A stretch of 8,154 nucleotides of DNA from Deltaproteobacteria bacterium. GTDB lineage: Bacteria > Desulfobacterota > Deferrimicrobia > Deferrimicrobiales > Deferrimicrobiaceae. The position numbers were made by a program, and so were the translations under genes. Within the stretch, counting starts at the first letter, position 1. Each line of letters begins with the position of its first letter. Below are positions 1 to 5,412 of the stretch, piece by piece. The notes beneath the pieces are model-generated. The model did not search any database. It saw only the letters and a list, made by a program, of their open reading frames with translations, and had not been told where the DNA came from. The stretch covers positions 1 through 8,154 of the forward strand of contig JANXPS010000198.1 of NCBI GenBank assembly GCA_025357175.1, read 5' to 3'.

Positions 1-122
1 CGTTCGCAGATCCGGTGCGTGCAAGGGGTAGCGAGAACGAGGTGCTGTCGGCTTTCCGGGCGACGCGCGACGAAATCCGGGCATATGTCGAAGGGATGCC
101 CGACAACCTTCTTGAAAAATGA
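1..122 (+). CDS. C-terminal end of arsenate reductase-like (LMW-PTP fold) protein, partial
   Basis: An open frame enters from the left edge (codons in phase with position 3) and stops at TGA 120-122, giving 39 visible residues. The stretch reads DP, then GSENEVLSAFRATRDEIR. This resembles the C-terminal helix of ArsC enzymes of the low-molecular-weight tyrosine phosphatase type, which typically end with a DP-x-G-[ST]-E-E-E...AFR..RDEI pattern. Those enzymes reduce arsenate to arsenite in the cytoplasm with thioredoxin or a similar donor. The catalytic P-loop cysteine lies outside the window, so function cannot be confirmed, and a plain protein tyrosine phosphatase of the same fold is possible. 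A strong hairpin follows directly after the stop, so this is the last gene of its transcript. Confidence 0.6.
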   Translation, partial: FADPVRARGSENEVLSAFRATRDEIRAYVEGMPDNLLEK

Positions 123-123
123 T

Positions 124-159
124 AAAAGGGCTTGCTGGACGAATCCCGCAAGCCCTTTT
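124..159. terminator. Bidirectional rho-independent terminator between convergent genes
   Basis: The arms AAAAGGGCTTGC (124-135) and GCAAGCCCTTTT (148-159) are a perfect 12-bp inverted repeat around a 12-nt loop. The hairpin is A-rich on the left and T-rich on the right, so it can end transcription from both sides. It lies 1 nt after the stop of the arsenate-reductase-like gene and 31 nt past the stop of the convergent CHRD gene. Confidence 0.85.
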
Positions 160-190
160 CAACGCCGGTTCGATTCAAGCGGTCGTGTTG

Positions 191-736
191 TCAGTATCCA
201 GGGGAAGAACCGCCCGAAGCTCCCTTGTCGTCATCCTTTGTTGCCTTGTTGATGCCCCAGAGTTCGCCGCCTCCGTTCTGCTTCGTGTGGAGCGCCACCC
301 CGGCCTTTCCATGTTCGATCTGCTCGAAAAGATCCTTGATCGTTCCACCCTTGCTCGGGCCAGCAAGCTTGTCGGCGGTGATGGTGCCCTCCGCCAGCAC
401 TCCGGAGAAATTGCCCGCCTTCAGGATCGGTTCGGTTCCCTTGTCGGGATAGATCCAGACGAGAATTGCTGCCGGCGTCCCGTCGGCGCCGAGGGCATGG
501 ACGTGCCCCATCGTGACGTTTTCGATCTTTTTGACGGTCAGTTTGTATTTCAGCTTCTTGCCGTCCTTGCTCAGGTTGAAGACGGCCTCGCCGGTCGCGG
601 AGGTTTTGACACCCGTTACGGCGGCCAGCGTCACCTTCGTGCTTTCCCCGTGGCCCTTGTTGGCCCAGGAAGCCCCCGCGGCGAATAGCGCGACGATGGC
701 GATCAACGCCAACAATCCCGGAACGAATTTTCGCAT
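191..736 (-). CDS. Secreted CHRD-domain protein
   Basis: This 181-residue protein has an N-terminal signal peptide: MRK, then a hydrophobic run at about residues 4-22, and a likely cleavage after ASWA (25/26). The mature part, to about residue 165, matches the CHRD domain. It has the conserved HVHALGADGTPAAILVWIY segment, an F-x-G-x-L-A-E-G-T-I-T turn, and a late segment where GKAGVALHTKQNGGGELWG fits the usual 'yvNvHT...GEiRG' end. CHRD domains are named after chordin. In bacteria they occur in envelope or secreted proteins of unknown function, with no known catalytic residues. The tail (ATKDDDKGASGGSSPGY) is charged, Gly/Ser-rich and probably disordered. I chose the ATG at 736 over an upstream in-frame ATG at 799. 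It is preceded by GGAAGGGAG at good spacing, and the signal peptide begins there. It appears monocistronic, ending at the shared terminator. Confidence 0.85.
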   Translation of the reverse strand: MRKFVPGLLALIAIVALFAAGASWANKGHGESTKVTLAAVTGVKTSATGEAVFNLSKDGKKLKYKLTVKKIENVTMGHVHALGADGTPAAILVWIYPDKGTEPILKAGNFSGVLAEGTITADKLAGPSKGGTIKDLFEQIEHGKAGVALHTKQNGGGELWGINKATKDDDKGASGGSSPGY

Positions 737-876
737 GGCTTGAATCTCCCTTCCTTTTTTATTGCATGGTCCACCCTGTTTGATGAAATATTCGGGCAAC
801 GAGTTGTATGCGGAATCCCGCCCCCTCCGCGTCCACTCTAAAGAGCAGGTCGCGAGTTGACGATGGAGGTTTGATC

Positions 877-1752
877 ATGGTTACGAAAAATGGGGTATTG
901 GTGACGGGCATCACGGGAAAACAGGGGGGCGCAGTGGCGGAAAGCCTGCGGCGTCATGGCATACGGGTCGTCGGCTTGACGCGGAACGTCGAGAAGGCGG
1001 CGGCCTGGAAAGAGCGCGGGGTCGAGTTGCTCGAGGGCGACCTGTCCGACCGGAAGGCTCTGGACCGCGCACTGGAGACCGTCGAATCGGCTTATCTGGT
1101 CACGACTCCCTTCGAGGGCGGGATGGATGCGGAAATCTCGATGGGTACCTCGTTCGTCGATGCGGCGAGGAACGCGGACATCGACCATCTCGTCTTCAGC
1201 TCCGTCGTGGCGGCAGACCGCAGGACCGGCATCCCGCATTTCGAGACGAAGGCGCGAATCGAGGAACACCTGAAGGGATCCGGCGTACCGTTCACGATAA
1301 TCCGCCCGGTTTTCTTCATGGAGAACTTCCTTTCGCCCTGGGTGCTCCCGGGGATTCGGGAAGGGAAAGTCGTCATGGGCGTCCGGCCCGACAGGCGGCT
1401 TCAGATGATCTCGGTCCACGACATCGGCGAGTTTGTCTCCGCGGCGTTCCGGTCCGCCGACCCGTACCTGCGCCAGACCATCGAGATTGCCGGCGACGAA
1501 CTGACGATACCCGATGCGCTCGGGGTTATTTCGAGAGTCACGAACCACCCGGTCCGCTACGAGGCGTTGCCGGATGACATGCTGGAGCGGGCTGTCGGAG
1601 AAGACATGGCGAAAATGTACCGGTGGTTCAACGAGGTGGGCTATTCGGTCGATATCCCGGCCATCAAGAAAACGTGGAGGGTTCCGCTGTCGACATTCCG
1701 GGAGTTCGCAAGCCGGACGCCGTGGTATCTCTGGGACCTCAAGGTGGCCTGA
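877..1752 (+). CDS. NmrA-family NAD(P)-binding protein (atypical short-chain dehydrogenase)
   Basis: The protein is 291 residues long. The N-terminus carries a Rossmann dinucleotide-binding motif, VTGITGKQGG (residues 9-18, G11/G14/G17). It is followed by VVGLTRN, where an arginine often contacts the NADP phosphate, and by EGDLSD. Further motifs of the NmrA/isoflavone-reductase-like group are a VFSSVVAADR strand-turn, HFETK.RIE, a VPFTIIRPVFFMENF segment and an ISVHDIGEF segment. Known relatives act either as NAD(P)H-dependent reductases (QOR2 type) or as redox sensors without catalysis (NmrA, HSCARG). The Tyr of the classical YxxxK is replaced by Phe here, so classical dehydrogenase activity is doubtful. 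Start: the longest frame begins at 808, but ATG 877 has TGGAGG at 864-869 seven bases upstream and begins right before the Rossmann strand. It is divergent from the CHRD gene. No substrate can be assigned. Confidence 0.85.
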   Translation: MVTKNGVLVTGITGKQGGAVAESLRRHGIRVVGLTRNVEKAAAWKERGVELLEGDLSDRKALDRALETVESAYLVTTPFEGGMDAEISMGTSFVDAARNADIDHLVFSSVVAADRRTGIPHFETKARIEEHLKGSGVPFTIIRPVFFMENFLSPWVLPGIREGKVVMGVRPDRRLQMISVHDIGEFVSAAFRSADPYLRQTIEIAGDELTIPDALGVISRVTNHPVRYEALPDDMLERAVGEDMAKMYRWFNEVGYSVDIPAIKKTWRVPLSTFREFASRTPWYLWDLKVA

Positions 1753-1807
1753 TCCGGATTCGGGGGGCGGATAGGCAGCCGCGGCGGGAAATGGTATCGT
1801 GGTTGCC

Positions 1808-1830
1808 TCCGCGCCGGGCTTTGGCGCGGA
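1808..1830. other. Perfect 8-bp hairpin in the 5' region of the small membrane-protein gene
   Basis: The arms TCCGCGCC (1808-1815) and GGCGCGGA (1823-1830) pair perfectly around a 7-nt loop. No T-run follows, so it is a poor intrinsic terminator for the upstream gene. It sits 12 bases before the ribosome binding site (GGGAG, 1843-1847) of the next gene. It may be a 5' leader structure or simply a stabilising hairpin at the 3' end of the upstream message. Confidence 0.45.
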
Positions 1831-1855
1831 ATTCCTCCGAACGGGAGTCGGCTAA

Positions 1856-2167
1856 ATGGAAATCGCCCGGAGTCTTCTGACCGTCCTCGTCCTGTTGATC
1901 CTGTTCGCGCCGTTGGCTTATGCGAACAACTTCCTCTTCGCCGAATTGAGCCGGAAGTGGGGCGTGGTCAAGTTCATGTCGGCGTTATCGGTCTTCACTT
2001 TCGTCACATTCATCTTGTACGTCTGGCTGTTCCTGAGATTCCGGATGGTCGGGCTCGCGGTGATCTACCTGTTGCTCGTCGCGCAGACGGCGGCCGGGGT
2101 GCTTTCGTTTCGGGAGGAATTCAAGGATTGTGTTCGCAACACACTGAACGGGTTCCGTAAAAAATGA
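1856..2167 (+). CDS. Small hydrophobic membrane protein, unknown function
   Basis: The protein has 103 residues and I recognise no family. A hydrophobic stretch at residues 5-23, ending in LAYA-NN, could be a first membrane helix or a signal peptide. Two further hydrophobic segments follow at about 40-60 and 64-83, separated by a short basic turn (RFR, residues 61-63). A polar, charged tail closes the protein (residues 86-103, ending FRKK), which suggests a cytoplasmic C-terminus. The ATG at 1856 is supported by GGGAG at 1843-1847, eight bases upstream. The coding assignment rests on this site, the coherent hydrophobic pattern, and the exact fit between neighbours. The gene lies 103 nt after the NmrA-like gene and ends 6 nt before the convergent mobA stop. 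Confidence 0.7.
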   Translation: MEIARSLLTVLVLLILFAPLAYANNFLFAELSRKWGVVKFMSALSVFTFVTFILYVWLFLRFRMVGLAVIYLLLVAQTAAGVLSFREEFKDCVRNTLNGFRKK

Positions 2168-2173
2168 TCACGC

Positions 2174-2773
2174 CTATCGCGAGTCCCATTCCTCGGCCGT
2201 ATTGAAGTTCCGGAACGAGGCAAAAGTGGGGTCGGCGAGAGCGACTTCGTCAATCGTAACATGATGAACGGATAACTGATTCGCTAGAAGGACCAGCGAC
2301 AGGCGCTCTTCGGCAAGCGCCCTCTCGATTGCCGGAATCGCCGTTTTTCCCCAGATGGCGCAGAGCGGTTCGGCGCCGTCGGGGCCGGACGGCAGCACCA
2401 GGTCGATCCCCTCGATCGCTTTTCCCGCCAACAGGCACAGCAGCGATTCGGACAGGAACGGCATGTCGCAACCGCAGGCAAACACGAACGGTGTGGCCGC
2501 GTAGCGCAATGCGGCGTCGATGCCCGCGAGCGGTCCCTTGCCCGGCATCCGGTCCGGGACGACGGGGCACGTCAGGAACGGATACCGTTCAGGGCTGTTT
2601 GAAACGACGAACGGGTGGGCAAATACGGTCGAGACGCGGCCAAGGACCACCTGCAGCAACGGTTTGCCGTGAAACCGGAGCAACGCCTTGTCGCGTCCCA
2701 TCCGGCGCGATTCGCCCCCCGCCAGGACGGCGGCGGAAATGGTTGTAACTATACGAACGCTAGTTGTTTCCAT
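2174..2773 (-). CDS. mobA: Molybdenum cofactor guanylyltransferase MobA
   Basis: MobA transfers GMP from GTP to Mo-molybdopterin in the cytoplasm, making the guanine dinucleotide cofactor used by the DMSO-reductase family. The product has 199 residues, the usual length. Diagnostic motifs are the nucleotide-binding loop LAGGESRRMGRDKALL (17-32, with R24 and K29), the guanine-recognition segment DRMPGKGPLAGI (74-85), and CDMPFL (102-107) whose Asp103 would bind magnesium. The C-terminus FRNFNTAEEW corresponds to the family's 'NiNTPEd' ending. Start: ATG at 2773 gives a normal N-terminus. The longest frame starts 22 codons earlier inside moeA and has no support. The start overlaps the end of moeA by 14 nt and its ribosome binding site is weak, so translation is probably coupled to moeA. 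It serves the bis-MGD oxidoreductase encoded about 2.6 kb away on the other strand. Confidence 0.95.
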   Translation of the reverse strand: METTSVRIVTTISAAVLAGGESRRMGRDKALLRFHGKPLLQVVLGRVSTVFAHPFVVSNSPERYPFLTCPVVPDRMPGKGPLAGIDAALRYAATPFVFACGCDMPFLSESLLCLLAGKAIEGIDLVLPSGPDGAEPLCAIWGKTAIPAIERALAEERLSLVLLANQLSVHHVTIDEVALADPTFASFRNFNTAEEWDSR

Positions 2774-4001
2774 CGAATAGAAGCTCGCCCCAGACGGGGT
2801 AGAACCGGACCCGGGCGCCCGCCGGGAGATGATCGGCATCGGCGGGGATTTCGAGAACCCCTTCCGCCCAGGCCGCCGAGACGAAATCGCCGGAGCCTTG
2901 CGAAGCGATTTCCTGGACGTAGGTGGTATCGCCCGTGGTTTCGAGTCGAGCCGCGGCGTATTTCAGCCGGCCGCTCCGGTTCCGGACCCCTTCCGCGAGC
3001 GGGAGCCAGATCGGCTTGGGGAGGCAGTCGGTCGCTCCGCAAGACCGGAGCAGGAACGGCCGCACGAGCATCGCGAAGTGGAGCATGACCGCCACGGGGT
3101 TGCCCGGCAGTCCGATCACGACGGTGCCGCCCGGGGTAACGCCGACGAAGACCGGTTTCCCCGGCTGGACCGCGACGCGGTGGAACACCCGCTCGACGCC
3201 GCATGCCGCGAGGCATTCGGGAACCAGGTCGGTGTCTCCGGCGGAGACGCCGCCCGTCACGATCAGGACGTGGCTCCGGAGGCCGGCGCGTAGGCGGGTC
3301 GTCAGGGCATCCCGATCGTCTTCCACGATGCCGAGGTATTCGATCTGGCGCAGGCCGCAGCGGCCGAGCGCCGACAGCAGGAAATGGGCGTTGCTGTTCC
3401 GGATGAAGGGGCCTTCGGCCTTTTCCCACGGCTCTTTCAGCTCGCCGCCGGTGGCCAGCACCGAGACGGAGGGGGGATTCTGAACCGCAACCTCCCATTT
3501 CCCGACCGCCGCCAGCGCAGCGACGTGGCGCGGTTGCAGCAACGTTCCCGCCGAGACGAGGCATTCTCCCGCCTGCGCATCCTCGCCGGCGAGCGCGACG
3601 TGCTGCCCCTTCCGGGGGGAGGCCGTGATGCGGATATCCCCGCCTTCTCCGGTCGTTTCCGTTTCCTCGACCGGGACCACCGTATCGAACGGCGGGGGCA
3701 CGCTCGCGCCGGTCATGATCTTCACGGCATCGCCGGGCTCGGTATCACCCGACCACATTTCTCCCGGATAAATCCGGCCCGCGACCCGGAAGACTTTCCC
3801 CGCGTCCTGTCCCTCGAACCGGATCGCATAGCCGTCCATGGCGGCGCGGTCGAAGGGAGGGATCGGCCGATCGGCGGCGACGTCCTCCGCAAGGACGCAT
3901 CCCGCCGCGTCGGGCAGTCGTACCGTGCGCGTTCCGTACGTTCGCGCCAGTGACAGGATGGCGTCGACGGCGTCGTCAAACGTGATCGTCGGACCGGTCA
4001 T
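2760..4001 (-). CDS. moeA: Molybdopterin molybdenumtransferase MoeA
   Basis: MoeA hydrolyses adenylylated molybdopterin and inserts molybdate to form Mo-molybdopterin. The 413-residue product matches the normal size of about 400-410. Motifs in order are PPFDRAAMDGYA (48-59, Asp56 in the active site), KIMTGASVP and DTVVPVEE (94-113), a GGELKEPW.KAEGPFIRNSN segment (185-204), VTGGVSAGD (248-256, the molybdopterin-binding MoCF signature), VAVQPGKPVFVG and GLPGNPVA. The C-terminal beta domain (LAEGVRNRSGR... to the end) is also present. Start: ATG 4001 has AGAGGG at 4009-4014, seven bases upstream. An upstream in-frame ATG (4058) would run through the divergent promoter region and add a non-conserved extension. 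moeA is the first gene of a moeA-mobA operon divergent from mobB and the oxidoreductase genes. Confidence 0.96.
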   Translation of the reverse strand: MTGPTITFDDAVDAILSLARTYGTRTVRLPDAAGCVLAEDVAADRPIPPFDRAAMDGYAIRFEGQDAGKVFRVAGRIYPGEMWSGDTEPGDAVKIMTGASVPPPFDTVVPVEETETTGEGGDIRITASPRKGQHVALAGEDAQAGECLVSAGTLLQPRHVAALAAVGKWEVAVQNPPSVSVLATGGELKEPWEKAEGPFIRNSNAHFLLSALGRCGLRQIEYLGIVEDDRDALTTRLRAGLRSHVLIVTGGVSAGDTDLVPECLAACGVERVFHRVAVQPGKPVFVGVTPGGTVVIGLPGNPVAVMLHFAMLVRPFLLRSCGATDCLPKPIWLPLAEGVRNRSGRLKYAAARLETTGDTTYVQEIASQGSGDFVSAAWAEGVLEIPADADHLPAGARVRFYPVWGELLFDGNN

Positions 4002-4013
4002 GGGCTTTCCCTC

Positions 4014-4022
4014 TGGTATAAT
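4014..4022 (+). promoter_or_regulatory. Extended -10 promoter element for mobB-oxidoreductase operon
   Basis: TGGTATAAT at 4014-4022 is a perfect consensus extended -10 (TGnTATAAT). No good -35 is present 16-18 bases upstream, which extended -10 promoters can tolerate. Transcription would start near 4029-4030, leaving a leader of about 28 nt before the TTG at 4058. The element overlaps the end of the moeA ribosome binding site region on the opposite strand. Confidence 0.6.
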
Positions 4023-4041
4023 GTCGTCTACGACCATTGTA
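4017..4041. repeat. Quasi-palindrome spanning the moeA/mobB divergent start region
   Basis: A core dyad GTCGT-CT-ACGAC (4023-4034) lies between TATAAT (4017-4022) and ATTGTA (4036-4041). The whole 25-nt block is nearly its own reverse complement, with a one-base offset at C4035 and one mismatch in the outer arms. Its centre falls where both transcripts are predicted to start, the usual place for an operator. No known repressor motif is recognised. Confidence 0.45.
4036..4041 (-). promoter_or_regulatory. Candidate -10 element for moeA-mobA
   Basis: On the minus strand this reads TACAAT, five of six matches to TATAAT. A weak -35 (TTACCC) lies 18 bases upstream. Transcription would start near 4029, giving a leader of about 28 nt before the moeA ATG at 4001. 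It faces the plus-strand -10 at 4017-4022, so polymerases could not occupy both at once. Confidence 0.4.
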
Positions 4042-4057
4042 TGGAACGGATGGGCCA

Positions 4058-4618
4058 TTGGGTAACGAAAAGCCGCAAGTCCCGGTAATATGCTTCATCG
4101 GCCCGAAAAACTCGGGCAAGACGACGCTGATCGAAAAGGTGATCCGGGAACTGTCTTCGGCCGGCCTTCGCGTGGCGGCCGTCAAGCACGACGCCCACGA
4201 TTTCGAGATCGATCGCGAGGGCAAGGATTCTTACCGGTTCGCCGCCGCCGGCGCAGGGACGGTGCTGATTTCGTCGGCGACGAAAACCGCGCTGGTCGAG
4301 CGGCATTCCGACGCGCCGGAACTGGAAGCGCTGATCGGGCGCCATGTGCGGGGGGTCGACCTCGTGCTGGCCGAAGGATACAAGGGGTCGAAATTTCCCA
4401 AAATCGTCGTCCACCGCTCGGCGACCGGAAGGCCGCCGCTCGATGTCCCGGAAGGCCGCCTCCTCGCCGTGGCGTCCGACGTGCCGGTTGCGTCGTCGGC
4501 GCTGGTGGTCGATCTCGATGACGCCTCCGTGATCGCGATGCTGTTGATGCGGCTTATTCCTGACAAGATGGAACGGACGGGCGAGCCAATCCACCCTGAA
4601 ACGGAGGATTCTCCTTGA
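4058..4618 (+). CDS. mobB: Molybdopterin-guanine dinucleotide biosynthesis adaptor MobB
   Basis: MobB is a small GTP-binding protein that assists MobA in making the guanine dinucleotide cofactor. It is not strictly required in model species. The product has 186 residues from the chosen start. The P-loop GPKNSGKTTL (15-24) follows a VPVICFI strand. KHDAHDFEIDREGKDSYR is the family's conserved 'KH..H.f..D..GkDs.r' block. LVLAEGYKGSKFPKIVVHR matches the 'EGyK..p.pKi...R' Walker-B-like region. There is no in-frame ATG near the N-terminus. TTG at 4037 has no ribosome binding site and would leave a leader of only about 8 nt, while TTG at 4058 has a weak GGA-containing site about 7 bases upstream (ACGGA, 4046-4050). 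I prefer 4058. The stop (TGA 4616-4618) overlaps the next gene's TTG start, so it is transcribed with the oxidoreductase subunits. Confidence 0.92.
   Translation: MGNEKPQVPVICFIGPKNSGKTTLIEKVIRELSSAGLRVAAVKHDAHDFEIDREGKDSYRFAAAGAGTVLISSATKTALVERHSDAPELEALIGRHVRGVDLVLAEGYKGSKFPKIVVHRSATGRPPLDVPEGRLLAVASDVPVASSALVVDLDDASVIAMLLMRLIPDKMERTGEPIHPETEDSP
4603..4607 (+). promoter_or_regulatory. Ribosome binding site fixing the TTG start of the iron-sulfur subunit
   Basis: GGAGG lies seven bases before TTG 4615-4617, inside the end of mobB. Its strength and spacing support the rare TTG start and coupled translation across the TTGA overlap. Confidence 0.8.
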
Positions 4619-5412
4619 GCACGGAACCGGTCGATACCCTGGTCGCCATGCGGCAAGACCTCGAGCGAGCGCTCGAAAAACCCGATGCTGCGCGCCGCTG
4701 GGTGTTCATCATCGACCTGCGCAAGTGCGTCGGCTGCCGCGCCTGCACCGCCGCCTGTCTCGCGGAGAATGCCACGCCGCGCGGCCTGGCCTACCACCCC
4801 GTCTTCGAGGAAGAATCCGGCACTTTCCCGAACGTCAGCCGCCGCTTCATCCCCCGCCCCTGCCAGCATTGCGACCTTCCTCCGTGCGTCGGCGTCTGCC
4901 CGAAAAAGGGGAAGGCGACGATGAAGAGCACGGAAGGGGTTTCGTCCGGCATGGTCCTCATCGATTACAGCGAGTGCATCCAGTGCGGCAAGTGCGTGAA
5001 GGCGTGCCCGTACCAGGCGCGCGGGAAGGACAGGGGGCTTTACTGGTCCGACCAGGCGCCGTTCATCCCGGAATACGAAAAGCGCGAATCCGACGAATAC
5101 GGGAAGAAGTGGGGGCACGACGCGAAGCTGATCCCGCTCGATACGCCCCGCAAATGCCAGATGTGCTTCCACCGCGTCCGCCAGGGGATTCTCCCGGCCT
5201 GCACCTCGACCTGCATCGGACGGGCGCACTATTTCGGCGACGAGAACGATCCGAAAAGCGTTGTGGCGATGGTCAAGAAGGCCAACGTCGGCCGATCGCT
5301 CGTCTGGATCAAGCAGGTGAGCGAGTACAGCGCCCTGGCCGGCAAGGTGACGTTCGGCGGCTCGATGACCAATCCGCGCGTGGCCTACATCCTGCCGGAG
5401 GAGCGTCGATGA
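4615..5412 (+). CDS. Four-cluster [4Fe-4S] ferredoxin subunit of a molybdopterin oxidoreductase (TtrB/PsrB/NrfC type)
   Basis: This 265-residue protein is the electron-transfer subunit of a complex iron-sulfur molybdoenzyme. Sixteen cysteines form four clusters: CX2CX2CX3C at 38-48, CX2CX4CX3C at 83-95, CX2CX2CX3C at 121-131, and CX2CX11CX3C at 181-200. This is the standard order of the DMSO-reductase B family (TtrB, PsrB, ArrB, NrfC). It would pass electrons between a quinol- or cytochrome-linked partner and the catalytic subunit. It has no signal peptide or anchor and would be exported by riding on the Tat signal of the catalytic subunit. A polar N-terminal extension of about 28 residues precedes the first cluster. 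The TTG start overlaps the mobB stop and is backed by GGAGG. The stop overlaps the next ATG (ATGA), so the two subunits are translationally coupled. The family is certain; the specific enzyme is not. Confidence 0.93.
   Translation: MSTEPVDTLVAMRQDLERALEKPDAARRWVFIIDLRKCVGCRACTAACLAENATPRGLAYHPVFEEESGTFPNVSRRFIPRPCQHCDLPPCVGVCPKKGKATMKSTEGVSSGMVLIDYSECIQCGKCVKACPYQARGKDRGLYWSDQAPFIPEYEKRESDEYGKKWGHDAKLIPLDTPRKCQMCFHRVRQGILPACTSTCIGRAHYFGDENDPKSVVAMVKKANVGRSLVWIKQVSEYSALAGKVTFGGSMTNPRVAYILPEERR
5397..5403 (+). promoter_or_regulatory. Ribosome binding site of the catalytic subunit
   Basis: GGAGGAG sits five bases before ATG 5409-5411, inside the last codons of the iron-sulfur subunit. It fixes the start at the ATGA overlap. 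Confidence 0.8.

Noticed and set aside
124..159. The hairpin as a mobile-element end or attachment site
   Set aside because: The A-stem-T form right after a stop codon between convergent genes is that of a bidirectional terminator, and no second copy or transposase is present.
780..809. Promoter TTGATG-18 nt-TTGTAT for the NmrA-like gene
   Set aside because: Both boxes match the consensus only loosely (four and three of six), which is not enough to annotate.
838..1548. A 236-codon minus-strand frame opposite the NmrA-like gene
   Set aside because: The plus-strand gene has a Rossmann motif and a good ribosome binding site. The antisense translation has no domain features.
4231..5229. A 332-codon minus-strand frame opposite mobB and the iron-sulfur subunit
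   Set aside because: It crosses two well-supported genes and its translation is Ala/Arg-rich with no motif.
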